Part shown: positions 10,193-19,697 of the stretch, piece after piece
Layout of the letters: each line of letters opens with the position of its first letter
Numbering within the stretch: the stretch's first letter is position 1
Origin: Sulfurovum sp.
GTDB taxonomy: Bacteria; Campylobacterota; Campylobacteria; Campylobacterales; Sulfurovaceae
Direction: 5' to 3'
Assembly: GCA_027071315.1 (NCBI GenBank)
Contig: JALSUP010000038.1
Span: forward strand, 19,712-83,711
DNA length: 64,000 bases
Translations under genes and position numbers: made by a program
Notes under the pieces: generated by a model
Told to the model about the DNA's origin: nothing
What the model saw: only the letters and a program-made list of their open reading frames with translations
The model's database searches: none

Positions 10193-10306
10193 TTAGAGCG
10201 AGAGGATAGACTCTCTTACTTTTAAAAATAGTGCAAACTCTGCTGCTGTGGTACATCCCATTTTGATCGCATAACTCAATAACTCTTTATCTTTTGTGTA
10301 AACCAT
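10193..10306 (-). CDS. Small ORF, 37 aa (MVYTKDKELLSYAIKMGCTTAAEFALFLKVRESILSL)
   Basis: ATG preceded by AAAGGAAATAAG (SD-like); divergent from the S24 repressor; below the ORF-track length cutoff. Confidence 0.45.
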   Translation of the reverse strand: MVYTKDKELLSYAIKMGCTTAAEFALFLKVRESILSL

Positions 10307-10370
10307 CTTATTTCCTTTATTTTTAAATATCTGTCAAATTGTATTAAAAAATATAGAAAATTGTAAAAAA

Positions 10371-10420
10371 TATGTCAAATTGTCATACTTTTAGGAAAAA
10401 TACCCTATAATTTGACATAT
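10371..10420. promoter_or_regulatory. Candidate operator/promoter of S24 repressor: TATGTCAAATTGTCATA, TATAAT (10406-10411), AATTTGACATAT
   Basis: Dyad TATGTCA/TGTCATA at 10371-10387 and half-site TTTGACATAT at 10411-10420 bracket a TATAAT box upstream of the 10443 start. Confidence 0.55.
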
Positions 10421-10442
10421 AAAAGCAATAAAGGAGCAAAAA

Positions 10443-11096
10443 ATGATGAATTTAGGTGAAATTATTGAAAAACTGAAAGATGTGATCTCAGAAACAAAGA
10501 TCGCGGGAAAAGTATTTGACAAAGATGTGGCGACGGCACTGAACATTCCGCAGGCAACATTTGCCACGATGAAAAAGAGAAACTCCATTCCTTATGAAGA
10601 GATCCTTGAATTTTGTGCATTGAAGAAGATCTCTGTGAACTGGCTCTTCTTTGATCAGGCAGTCGATATGTTGAAAGCAGAGACGGAGAAGTTCTTTCAG
10701 GTACGTTACTTCTCTGATATCCGTGCTTCAGCCGGTGGTGGAGCGGAGATCTTCGACGAGGGCTATGAGACCATATCCATAGATGAGAAGATTATGCATA
10801 ATATGGTAGGCATGGGCAGTACAGAACTCGAAGCCATTCATGTCGATGGCGAATCGATGGAGCCCACTTTACAGGATGGGTCTATAGTCTTTGTGGATAG
10901 GTCACAAACGAATATCAATAAAAATGGTATTTTTATCGCCTCAACAACGACGGGTCTCTTTATTAAACGAATTCAGCAGCGTGCGGACGGCATGGTAGAG
11001 CTGATCTCAGACAATTCTGTGTATCCTCCTCAGGCGATACATCCGGATGAGATCACGATCGTAGGGAAGGTTGTGGGGAATATAGAATCTCTATAG
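10443..11096 (+). CDS. S24-family (LexA/CI-like) transcriptional repressor with N-terminal HTH
   Basis: HTH region FDKDVATALNIPQATFATMKKR; S24 catalytic motifs HVDGESMEPTLQDGS and LFIKRIQ; candidate Ala-Gly cleavage site RASAGGGA. Confidence 0.85.
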   Translation: MMNLGEIIEKLKDVISETKIAGKVFDKDVATALNIPQATFATMKKRNSIPYEEILEFCALKKISVNWLFFDQAVDMLKAETEKFFQVRYFSDIRASAGGGAEIFDEGYETISIDEKIMHNMVGMGSTELEAIHVDGESMEPTLQDGSIVFVDRSQTNINKNGIFIASTTTGLFIKRIQQRADGMVELISDNSVYPPQAIHPDEITIVGKVVGNIESL

Positions 11097-11146
11097 ATTA
11101 CTATATCCCATTGCAATACGTAATCTTTTTTTGTGATTACCTTCTA

Positions 11147-11272
11147 TTTTAATTGTGGTATTGTTTCTCTCTTCATTTTTTTAGAAAAAACGAAGCAAAA
11201 AATCGTTACTGCTCTCAAATCGCGTTGCTTTCAAGGGTGTTCGCAGTAACAAGCACGCTATCGCGTGATTAA
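11147..11272. repeat. Partial copy (copy 1) of the ~350-bp TIR/hairpin element family
   Basis: TTTTAATTGTGGTATTGTTTCTCTCTTCATTTTTTTAGAAAAAACGAAGC... then stem GTTACTGC/GCAGTAAC and CACGCTATCGCGTG. Confidence 0.75.
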
Positions 11273-11282
11273 AAAGAGAGAA

Positions 11283-11621
11283 TTACAGATTACTGGCACA
11301 TGCCACACACCTGACACTCTCCGGACGAATAGACATTCTTCCGAATCCGATCTCCTCTTCGCATTCTATGCAAATACCGAACATCTCTTTGTCAATACGA
11401 AGCAGGGCATTTTTTAATCGTGTCAGTTTAACTCTGGATTCATCCAGTATTTTGTTATTGACATCCTGCTCTCCCATGGCTTCGAGTCGGGTGAGTCTGC
11501 CTAGGGAACAGTCCGGAGCGATGGGTTTGACTTTTTCTTCAAGTATAGTGATCTGATCTTCGGTTGTCACAATATCGTTTTCAATGATCTTTTTGAGTGT
11601 ATCTTTTTCTTTTTGGGTCAT
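11283..11621 (-). CDS. DksA/TraR C4 zinc-finger family protein
   Basis: CIECEEEIGFGRMSIRPESVRCVAC zinc finger at the C-terminus. Confidence 0.85.
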   Translation of the reverse strand: MTQKEKDTLKKIIENDIVTTEDQITILEEKVKPIAPDCSLGRLTRLEAMGEQDVNNKILDESRVKLTRLKNALLRIDKEMFGICIECEEEIGFGRMSIRPESVRCVACASNL

Positions 11622-11659
11622 TTCATTGTACTTTATGGTATATTTTTGAGTATAGAACC

Positions 11660-11699
11660 CTCTAATGAACCTAGACGTTCATATCTAGGTTAATCAGAG
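11660..11699. promoter_or_regulatory. Long imperfect palindrome in divergent dksA-like/yyaL-like promoter region
   Basis: CTCTAATGAACCTAGA-cgttcata-TCTAGGTTAATCAGAG: 16-bp arms, 2 mismatches. Confidence 0.5.
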
Positions 11700-11726
11700 A
11701 ATTCTATTATACATAAAATAGGAAAA

Positions 11727-13724
11727 ATGATGAAATTATTGTGGATACTTTGTTTTGCTGCAACACTTTATGCAGAACCTAAATACACCAATGCACTTAT
11801 CAATGATGACTCCCCCTACCTTCAGCAGCATGCACATAACCCTGTCAACTGGTACCCCTGGGGGAAAGAAGCCTTTGATAAAGCGAAGAGAGAGAAGAAA
11901 CTCATTTTTCTTTCTATTGGGTACAGTACCTGTCACTGGTGTCATGTGATGGAAGAGGAAAGTTTTGTCAATGAAGAGGTTGCAAAACTTTTGAATAGGG
12001 ACTATGTTTCCATTAAGGTAGACCGTGAAGCCTATCCTCAGATAGATAAAAAGTATCAGCAACTGTTCATGTCTGTGTATGGTAAGCGTGGCGGCTGGCC
12101 TTTGACGGTGTTTATGTCTCCTGAGGCAGAAGCGTTTCATTTGGAAACCTATATTCCTGTGGAAGAGGCTTATGGTTTGGACGGAATGTTAAAGATGTTG
12201 CCTGCTTATGCCAAACTATACAGAGAAGAACCTAAGAAGTTTGAGGCACTTGTGTCTGAGCATCGGCATCTTATGGAAAAAGGAAAGCAAAAGCAGCAGT
12301 TGAAAACAAAACAGACCCCGGGGATGATAGAAAAATTTGTAGAAGCTGTTTCCAAAGAGTTTGATCCTCTGAATGGCGGCTTTGCCAAAAAACCCAAATT
12401 CCCCGAAGCGTCAAAACTGGCACTTCTTTTAGACATTTACAAATTGACAGGCAATCAACACGCATTGGATATGGCTGAGCAGACATTACACACTATGGCT
12501 CAGCGAGGTATTTATGATCAGATCGGGGGTGGTTTTTTCCGATACACCACAGATGAGACTTGGCAAATGCCCCATTTTGAGAAGATGCTCTATACCAATG
12601 CCGAGATGATCCCTGTTTATGTGACCCTGTATAGATTGACAGGCAAGCCGCTTTATAAACGCGTAGTCACAGAAACCATTGCACAGATGGAAAAGCATTT
12701 TGTACAGGATGGTGTGTATCTTTCTGCTTCTGATGCAGACAGTGAAGGGGAAGAGGGCGGCTACTTTATCTTTAACTATGAAGAGGTGAAGGAATCCCTG
12801 ATGAAGCAGGGTATGAATGTGGTAGATGTTGAGGAGGCACTTGCCTATTTGGGCATAGAAGAAGACGGGAATATAGACGGGGAACTTTCGCTTCCCCATA
12901 TTACTTCTGCAAAGGTACCAAAGCAACTGAAAGAGGTTAAAACATATCTGAGAAGTATCATGGATAAGAGAACGTTCCCTTTTGTCGACAAAAAGATCAA
13001 TACGGCATGGAATGCCATGATGATCAAGGCACTTTTTTCGGCTTCTGTGATAGATAGAAAGTATAGTGACCTGGGACAAAAACGTCTCTCTTCTTTGCTG
13101 AACATGATGATTAAGGAGGGTGAACTGTATCATCAAAGCATCTTAGGCAAAGAGCCAAAACAAAAAGCACTTTTGGAAGATCATGCTTTTTTGATGGATG
13201 CACTTATTGAAGGTTATCTGAAAACCTATGAAAAAAGTTATTTGAAAGAAGCCGAAAAATTGGCAAAAGAGAGCCGGGAGAAGTTTTATAAAAAGGGTAC
13301 CTGGTATTTGAGTAATGATGACATTTGTGCGGTAGCAGATTTTGATGACCGCTATTATACGGCTGCTTTGAGTATGCTGTTGGAAGATTTTGTCCGACTG
13401 GCTTCTTTAAGTGAAGACTTGGACTTGAATGAAATAGTAAAGAAGACACTTAACGAGAAAGGGGCCGTTTTGGAAACGGCACCTCAGAGTGCCTCTAAAC
13501 TGTTGCATGTTTTTTTGCGGTTGCATAAAGGGGATGTGATCATCAAATCGGATCTTGCTCTTTTGTTGAAGTCGAGAGAAGAGATTGAGAAGATGCGGTA
13601 TCCATTTGTTTTGACAAAAGAGGAAGAGGAAAAACTCTATCTGGCCTGTCGGGTCAATAGCTGTTTTGCCTATGACAAAAATATCACAGCGTTGATCATA
13701 AAAATAGAGAAAGCGGTGAAGTGA
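11727..13724 (+). CDS. Thioredoxin-domain protein, YyaL/DUF255 (SPATA20) family
   Basis: [61 protein letters not shown]. Confidence 0.92.
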   Translation: MMKLLWILCFAATLYAEPKYTNALINDDSPYLQQHAHNPVNWYPWGKEAFDKAKREKKLIFLSIGYSTCHWCHVMEEESFVNEEVAKLLNRDYVSIKVDREAYPQIDKKYQQLFMSVYGKRGGWPLTVFMSPEAEAFHLETYIPVEEAYGLDGMLKMLPAYAKLYREEPKKFEALVSEHRHLMEKGKQKQQLKTKQTPGMIEKFVEAVSKEFDPLNGGFAKKPKFPEASKLALLLDIYKLTGNQHALDMAEQTLHTMAQRGIYDQIGGGFFRYTTDETWQMPHFEKMLYTNAEMIPVYVTLYRLTGKPLYKRVVTETIAQMEKHFVQDGVYLSASDADSEGEEGGYFIFNYEEVKESLMKQGMNVVDVEEALAYLGIEEDGNIDGELSLPHITSAKVPKQLKEVKTYLRSIMDKRTFPFVDKKINTAWNAMMIKALFSASVIDRKYSDLGQKRLSSLLNMMIKEGELYHQSILGKEPKQKALLEDHAFLMDALIEGYLKTYEKSYLKEAEKLAKESREKFYKKGTWYLSNDDICAVADFDDRYYTAALSMLLEDFVRLASLSEDLDLNEIVKKTLNEKGAVLETAPQSASKLLHVFLRLHKGDVIIKSDLALLLKSREEIEKMRYPFVLTKEEEEKLYLACRVNSCFAYDKNITALIIKIEKAVK

Positions 13725-14072
13725 ATGTTAACAATGAATGATGACTTAGAGGGGGCACTTAAGGCTTACCTGAAACTTTTGGATGAAGAGGCGTATTTTG
13801 AAGCCCATGAAGTCCTTGAAGAAGCCTGGCACCCTTTGCGTCTGGCTGACCATCCTTTAAAAAACTTAGTGAAAGGCTTCATCAATGCTGCCGTCTCCTT
13901 TGAACACTTGAAACGCAATAGAACAGATGCAGAGAGAAAAGCACGGAGAGTCATGGCGTCCTACGAAAGACACATTGGACTTTACAATGATGAGATAGCG
14001 TACGCAGAACTTTTCAAACAGGCAAAGATCAAAGTTGAAATCCTGAAGTCATACTATCCGGAGGTTTTTTAA
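13725..14072 (+). CDS. DUF309 domain protein
   Basis: EEAYFEAHEVLEEAWHPLR...KGFINAAVSFEHLKR. Confidence 0.75.
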   Translation: MLTMNDDLEGALKAYLKLLDEEAYFEAHEVLEEAWHPLRLADHPLKNLVKGFINAAVSFEHLKRNRTDAERKARRVMASYERHIGLYNDEIAYAELFKQAKIKVEILKSYYPEVF

Positions 14073-15346
14073 TGTTCTGGTATCACAATATGACTAAACA
14101 CTCTTACAATTCTGTACGTACAAACCCTAACCGTCTCTCTTGGGAAGATCAACCCAGTACTTACAAAAATTACCCTAACAGTTATAAAAAAAAGAAGTTA
14201 AATCTTGAAAATGAAGAAGAGGATTTCCTCTATCACATTGCAGGTTTGACGGAAAAGAAGACATATCCGAGTGGAGAGTATTATTTGCGTATCAACCCTT
14301 CTGCAGGAGCCCTGTACCCAAATGAACTCTATTTTCAGGCACGGGGAGTGGCGGGCATTGACGATGGTATCTATCATTATGAAGTGAGTTCTTCGTCTAT
14401 TACCCTGTTGCATGGTATCACAGAAGACTTGGGACTTGAGCCTTATCTCGGTTACAAAACAGCCATGAAGGGCTACCTCTTTTTAGTTTCAGCTATCTAT
14501 TACCGTTCTGCCTGGAAATACAAAGAGCGGGCTTTTCGTTACTGTCTTTTGGATGCGGGGCACCTTTTAGGCTCGGTAGAGATGGCAGGGCTTTTAAAAC
14601 CCCATGCGGTACAAATCGTCTATGGGATGGAACGTGAAAAGTTGAACCGTATGTTCGGTTTTGAAGAACGGGAATGGTTTCTCTCCGGGCTGTGCATGGC
14701 TGTCCCCATACAGGGGCAAAGTGTTGAAGGCATTGAATTTGAACTGCCTTATGTCGATGGCAGTGGTACTTTTGAAGCTTTCCCGCTCATTGAAGAAGCC
14801 TATGAATCCTCTACTCTTTTGCAGAACTGTCACAAGTCTCTTAAGGCCCCAAAATTCACTTACAAAAAAGAGAATTTGCGAGAGACGATCTTTCAGCGTA
14901 GGTCACAGCGTGGTTTTGCTGAGGGTGCTATGACTAAAGGGCAGTTCAATTACCTCATGGATGTGATACAGCAACCTGTGCTGAGTGACTGTGATGAAGA
15001 GGTGAATCTCTATGTGGTGCTGAACCGTGTCATTGATATGCCTTTGGGACTACAGAAGAATGGTAGGTATGTGAAGTATGGAGATTTTGCCAAAAAAGCA
15101 GGCTACCTCTCTCTGGAGCAATACAGCCTTTCAACATCTGGTGCACTTGCTTTCTTCCTCACCTCAAAAGGTGAAAACTATCAGGCACTTTATCAAAAGG
15201 CAGGCATCATCGGGCACAGGCTCTATATTGCTTCGGGCTACTTAGGACTTGGCTGTTCAGGTATAGGGGCTTATTATGATGATGAGGTGAATGATTTTGT
15301 TGAAAATGATGAAATGGTTCTCTATGCTTTGGCCGTGGGAAAATAA
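14072..15346 (+). CDS. SagB/ThcOx-type nitroreductase-family dehydrogenase (apparent tandem domains)
   Basis: INPSAGALYPNELY in the N-half and FQRRSQRGF in the C-half; SagB-like domain layout. Confidence 0.8.
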   Translation: MFWYHNMTKHSYNSVRTNPNRLSWEDQPSTYKNYPNSYKKKKLNLENEEEDFLYHIAGLTEKKTYPSGEYYLRINPSAGALYPNELYFQARGVAGIDDGIYHYEVSSSSITLLHGITEDLGLEPYLGYKTAMKGYLFLVSAIYYRSAWKYKERAFRYCLLDAGHLLGSVEMAGLLKPHAVQIVYGMEREKLNRMFGFEEREWFLSGLCMAVPIQGQSVEGIEFELPYVDGSGTFEAFPLIEEAYESSTLLQNCHKSLKAPKFTYKKENLRETIFQRRSQRGFAEGAMTKGQFNYLMDVIQQPVLSDCDEEVNLYVVLNRVIDMPLGLQKNGRYVKYGDFAKKAGYLSLEQYSLSTSGALAFFLTSKGENYQALYQKAGIIGHRLYIASGYLGLGCSGIGAYYDDEVNDFVENDEMVLYALAVGK

Positions 15347-15442
15347 TCAGATAAAATTAATAAAAAGTAAATACAAAGCACTTTTTTTTAAGCTATAATA
15401 TTTGTATATTTTAGATAAATTATTTTGTCTTAGGAGATTGAA

Positions 15443-16105
15443 GTGCTAACAAAAGATACCTTCTCGACGGGGAATGAAGATTTTAAAAACAGTTATTTTA
15501 AAAACAATGAAAAAGAGTTGCTGGATCTGGTTGAAAACGGACAGCATCCCAAAGCACTTTTTATTGGCTGTGCAGACTCACGGGTGGTGCCTTCGCTCAT
15601 GACGGGAACGGCCCCGGGTGATCTGTTCATCTTGCGTAATGTAGGAAACTTTGTCGCTCCCTATGACCCGGATACTTTACTGCATGCTTCTGCACCCGGC
15701 ATTGAATATGCCGTCACAGCACTGAAGGTTTCAGAGATCATCATTTGCGGGCATACACATTGCGGTGCGATCCACTCTCTTTTTACAGAGATAGACAACC
15801 CCTCATTGATCCATACCAAAAACTGGCTCTCTTTAGGAAAAAAAGCCAAACACTTCGCTGTCCTGGCACTGGGTAAAGATGCAGAGGAAGAGAAACTTTT
15901 ACGTTTAACCGAAAAATTGTCCGTCGTTTCCCAGATAGAAAATCTTTTGACTTACCCTGATGTAAAAAAAGGGCTGGAGAAAGACACCCTTCATATTCAC
16001 GGGTGGATCTATGATATAGAAAGCGGTGAAATAGAATATTACGACCCGGGTGAGGGAGTTTTTAAATCACTCTCTACGCTGGCAAAAGGAGATAAAAATG
16101 ATTGA
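15443..16105 (+). CDS. Beta-class carbonic anhydrase
   Basis: CADSRVVPS and HTHCGA zinc-ligand motifs. ATG/GTG start near 15443; first codon not resolved. Confidence 0.92.
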   Translation: MLTKDTFSTGNEDFKNSYFKNNEKELLDLVENGQHPKALFIGCADSRVVPSLMTGTAPGDLFILRNVGNFVAPYDPDTLLHASAPGIEYAVTALKVSEIIICGHTHCGAIHSLFTEIDNPSLIHTKNWLSLGKKAKHFAVLALGKDAEEEKLLRLTEKLSVVSQIENLLTYPDVKKGLEKDTLHIHGWIYDIESGEIEYYDPGEGVFKSLSTLAKGDKND

Positions 16106-17720
16106 TACAAAAAACCTCTCAGGCGACATTTTTGGAGGGATCACCGCAGCTGTCGTTGCCTTGCCTCTGGCACTGGCTTTTGGTGTGCAGTCCGGTATGG
16201 GTGCCATTGGAGGGCTTTACGGGGCCATAGCACTTGGAATTCTGGCAGCGATCTTCGGTGGTACGAAGACACAGATCTCCGGACCTACCGGGCCTATGGC
16301 GGTGGTCGCGGCAGCAGTTATTGCCGGCGAGATCGCCATTTACGGTTCGCTTGAAGCGGCCATCGGTACCATAGTGGCGACCTTTGTGCTTGCAGGCGTT
16401 TTTCAGATACTCATGGGTGTGCTTGGTATAGGACAGTATGTGCGCTACATGCCATACCCGGTCATTTCCGGATTTATGTCAGGTATCGGGCTTATTATTA
16501 TCTTTCTGCAGATCTTCCCCTTTTTTGGTATGGATTCCCCCGCAAAGATCATTGATGTCTTTGCCTCGTTTGGTACGATCTTCAGTGGTATGAATGTGCA
16601 GGCGGTGGGTTTGGCTGCAGGAACGATCGTGGTGATCTATCTTTTCCCGAAAGTCACGAAAAAAGTACCGTCAACACTGGTGGCATTGATCTTGTTCACG
16701 GTCGTCGCGGTCGTGTTGAAGCTGGAAGTACCGATCATCGGCGATATCCCGAAAGGACTGCCGGATGTGCATTTGAATACTTTACTGACGATGGACTGGC
16801 ATCATCCTATGGTCATGGTCATTCCTGCCTTGACACTGGCGGCACTGGGTGCCATTGACTCTTTACTGACTTCCGTGGTGGCAGATAACAAAACAAAGAC
16901 CAAACACAACTCCAACAGAGAGTTGATCGGTCAGGGTATCGGTAACATCGGTGCCGGGCTCATTGGCGGTCTACCGGGTGCAGGTGCAACCATGAGAACG
17001 GTTGTGAACATTGATGCCGGCGGGCGTACAAGACTTTCGGGTGTGGTGCATGGTGTGCTGCTGTTGGTTGTTTTGTTGGGAGCAGGCGCTTACGCCAAGC
17101 TCATCCCTCTTCCTGTACTGGCAGGTATTCTCATCACCGTCGGTCTGGGTATTATCGACTATAAAGGCTTAAAACACATGACAGATGTGCCGCGTTCCGA
17201 AGCGGTCATTATGTTGATCGTCCTAGGCTTGACTGTTTTTGTCGATCTGCTTCAGGCGGTTGCCGTAGGTATGGTCCTAGCTTCTGTGCTCTTTATGAAA
17301 AAGATGGGAGATGTCGCAGAAGAAAGAGCAGAAGCCAAACCTATGGATGAGTCTATGGGTGGCTTGCTTGAGAATGGTGATGCGGAGTGTCAGGTCTATG
17401 TCCAAACCTTTGACGGTCCGATCTTCTTTGGTTTCACCTCTTATTTCTCACAAATTATTGCAGATCTTCCGAAGGTCAAGATGGTGGTCTTGCGGATGGA
17501 GAATGTACCTTACATAGACCAGTCAGGGATGTATGCCATTGAAGATGCCGTGCTTGAGTTGGAAAAACGTGGTATTGAAGTCTTTTTGACCGGTATTCAG
17601 AAGCAGCCGGAAGATATGCTCAGACGTATCAAGCTCATTCCTGATGTCATTGAAGAGGAGAGTCTCTTTAAAGATTTTGAAACCTTTAAGCGTTTTGTCT
17701 CTATTTCAAAGAGTGTTTAA
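16098..17720 (+). CDS. SulP-family anion (probable bicarbonate) transporter with STAS domain
   Basis: Multi-TM SulP core, GPTGPMAVV, C-terminal STAS (MENVPYIDQSGMYAIEDAV). Start at ATG 16098 (ORF track 16050). Confidence 0.88.
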   Translation: MIDTKNLSGDIFGGITAAVVALPLALAFGVQSGMGAIGGLYGAIALGILAAIFGGTKTQISGPTGPMAVVAAAVIAGEIAIYGSLEAAIGTIVATFVLAGVFQILMGVLGIGQYVRYMPYPVISGFMSGIGLIIIFLQIFPFFGMDSPAKIIDVFASFGTIFSGMNVQAVGLAAGTIVVIYLFPKVTKKVPSTLVALILFTVVAVVLKLEVPIIGDIPKGLPDVHLNTLLTMDWHHPMVMVIPALTLAALGAIDSLLTSVVADNKTKTKHNSNRELIGQGIGNIGAGLIGGLPGAGATMRTVVNIDAGGRTRLSGVVHGVLLLVVLLGAGAYAKLIPLPVLAGILITVGLGIIDYKGLKHMTDVPRSEAVIMLIVLGLTVFVDLLQAVAVGMVLASVLFMKKMGDVAEERAEAKPMDESMGGLLENGDAECQVYVQTFDGPIFFGFTSYFSQIIADLPKVKMVVLRMENVPYIDQSGMYAIEDAVLELEKRGIEVFLTGIQKQPEDMLRRIKLIPDVIEEESLFKDFETFKRFVSISKSV

Positions 17721-17722
17721 AA

Positions 17723-18064
17723 TCATCTCTTAAAGCGGTACGCTAAAGACGCTAAGAGAGAGCGAAGTTGTGTCTGCAGCTCTCCCTGGAACTCCAGGGT
17801 ATTCTCTTTGACTGTCCCGCCTGTCCCCAGTTTTTTCTTCAGTGTTTTAAGCAGTGTCTGCAGCTCTTTTTTCTCCAGGCAAAACGGTTTTACTATGGTA
17901 ACGACCTTCCCTCTGCGTTTCTCTTTGGCAAAATGAAGCTGGTGTTTTTGCGGAGTCAGTTTCTCCTCACAGGGGCTTTTTTCTTTTTTCGGGGCTTTGT
18001 CTTTATTGTCACTTGCCCAGTCATCGGAAAAGTCTGCACCCATTTCAAATAGATTTTTTTTCAT
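17723..18064 (-). CDS. SUI1/eIF1-family (YciH-like) protein
   Basis: RRGKVVTIVKPF...LKKKLGTGGTVKENTLEFQGE. Confidence 0.8.
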   Translation of the reverse strand: MKKNLFEMGADFSDDWASDNKDKAPKKEKSPCEEKLTPQKHQLHFAKEKRRGKVVTIVKPFCLEKKELQTLLKTLKKKLGTGGTVKENTLEFQGELQTQLRSLLASLAYRFKR

Positions 18065-18075
18065 TGATATATTTC

Positions 18076-18171
18076 CTAATAGTGTGTGTCAAACAGCATA
18101 CCCAGTACCACGCCGCCGAAAAGAAGAAAGAGCATGATTCTGTAAAGTGTTTCCTCGCTTGGTAGTTTCAT
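18076..18171 (-). CDS. Small single-TM protein, 31 aa (MKLPSEETLYRIMLFLLFGGVVLGMLFDTHY)
   Basis: Fills the gap between yaaA and the SUI1 gene on the same strand; AGGA-type SD upstream; hydrophobic core. Confidence 0.55.
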   Translation of the reverse strand: MKLPSEETLYRIMLFLLFGGVVLGMLFDTHY

Positions 18172-18174
18172 GGG

Positions 18175-18909
18175 TTATCCTATACTATAGATGATCTCTG
18201 TTTTATTTTTCTTTGTCTGGATCTCTTCAATGCTCAGGCCTTCGATGGGCAGTTTCATAAAGTCATCCAGTGTCTCCACTTCGGCTTTGGCGATCTCTCT
18301 AAGGACGATCCCGCGGTAGGCTTTTGCCCAGTGGGAGACTACCTTTCCTTCTTTGATGAACTTCAAAGTGGTGTAGGCTTTTTCCGGCTTGTAGAATTTG
18401 TCATAAAATCCTGCACGCAGGTCGAGGATCTCTTCGTCTTTTAAATACGCTTCTATTAAAGCAGCGGAATGTTCATGGTAGAACTTTTCTACTTTAATAT
18501 CGTCTACAGGCTCTCCCTGTTTCAATTTATACTCAGGAATGAGGTCTGACGCTTTGATGGGTCCGAAGAGATTGGAGAAGAGGATGACATGGCTGTCTAT
18601 ATACTGTTGTGCCGATGCATCTAGTTCTGTGTATCCAAGGTAGTCAAAGGCAACACCGGTATAGCGCTCTATGGCTTTCATGGTCAGTTCATGAATAAGG
18701 TCTCTCTGGTTGGCACGAATGTCAGCCTCTTTTTTAAGACCGAACATTTTAGAAAGTACAGCAAGATCCCCTTTTTGCAATACATTAACGTAAGCATGTA
18801 GAAGTTTTGTACGGAAGGGGGCAAGTTCTGTAAAAAGAAGTTGGCTGGGATCGAAAGGAAATTCGCCTCCGGACTTTTTAGTTTCGCTGGGTGCTAAGAG
18901 TATTTTCAT
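18175..18909 (-). CDS. yaaA: YaaA family (DUF328, peroxide stress) protein
   Basis: MKILLAPSETK start and RGIVLREIAKAEVETLDDFMKL-type C-terminal region. Confidence 0.85.
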   Translation of the reverse strand: MKILLAPSETKKSGGEFPFDPSQLLFTELAPFRTKLLHAYVNVLQKGDLAVLSKMFGLKKEADIRANQRDLIHELTMKAIERYTGVAFDYLGYTELDASAQQYIDSHVILFSNLFGPIKASDLIPEYKLKQGEPVDDIKVEKFYHEHSAALIEAYLKDEEILDLRAGFYDKFYKPEKAYTTLKFIKEGKVVSHWAKAYRGIVLREIAKAEVETLDDFMKLPIEGLSIEEIQTKKNKTEIIYSIG

Positions 18910-18990
18910 CGTGATCCCTTGGTTTTAAGTAGGGTATTTTAGTGAATTTAGCTAAAAAAAGAGAAATTTTCCATTATTTTCGAAAAACAC

Positions 18991-19019
18991 TTGACATTTA
19001 AAATCTTTTTGTCTATAAT
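18991..19019 (+). promoter_or_regulatory. Consensus sigma70 promoter TTGACA-N17-TATAAT for tRNA cluster
   Basis: TTGACA 18991-18996, TATAAT 19014-19019, 17-nt spacer, upstream of the first tRNA. Confidence 0.85.
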
Positions 19020-19057
19020 TCCCGTCCATTTTAAGTGTAACTGCTTCTAATGATGGT

Positions 19058-19134
19058 GCTGGTGTAGCTCAGTTGGCTAGAGCAGCTGATTTGTAATCAG
19101 CAGGTCGGGGGTTCGAGTCCCTTCACCAGCTCCA
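19058..19134 (+). tRNA. tRNA-Thr(TGT)
   Basis: GCTGGTG acceptor/CACCAGC, anticodon loop TTTGTAA, T-loop GTTCGAGTCC, CCA end encoded. Confidence 0.95.
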
Positions 19135-19185
19135 TAGAAATATAATTATCAGTGTTTGTACCAGATACACAACAAACAACCAAGT

Positions 19186-19270
<85 letters not shown>

Positions 19271-19294
19271 TAACTTGTTAAGTTGCATAAAGAC

Positions 19295-19370
19295 GCGGGC
19301 GTAGCTCAGTGGCTAGAGTTCCTGCCTTCCAAGCAGGCTGTCGAGGGTTCGAATCCCTTCGCCCGCTCCA
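19295..19370 (+). tRNA. tRNA-Gly(TCC)
   Basis: GCGGGCG/CGCCCGC acceptor, anticodon TCC, CCA end. Confidence 0.95.
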
Positions 19371-19495
19371 TAATCTGGGAGCTGTGTGAATTATGTACTT
19401 AACTTAATTACTTCACATACAAAAGCTTTCCCGTACAAAACATTAATAATTTTAGATTTTAATTAAAAACTAAGAGCGTGCAATACGCACATAAT

Positions 19496-19570
<75 letters not shown>

Positions 19571-19586
19571 CCATTCAGGTCTGGAT

Positions 19587-19630
19587 ATATGGACAAAAGT
19601 ATTACATTTGTGTAATAGTTCTGTCCATAT
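19587..19630. promoter_or_regulatory. Long stem-loop between tRNA-Thr and the tuf promoter
   Basis: ATATGGACA-aaag-TATTACA-tttg-TGTAATA-gttc-TGTCCATAT, two perfect stems with a symmetric internal loop; tuf TATAAT at 19656-19661. Confidence 0.6.
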
Positions 19631-19697
19631 GGTATGGGGTCTAAGAAAATTTAGGTATAATACTGCCTTTAAAACATTTTACAGCTAGGAGAAAAGC

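Noticed and set aside
15443-17720. Carbonic anhydrase + SulP as a novel system
   Set aside because: A known type of bicarbonate uptake/CO2 hydration pairing in autotrophic bacteria; ordinary.
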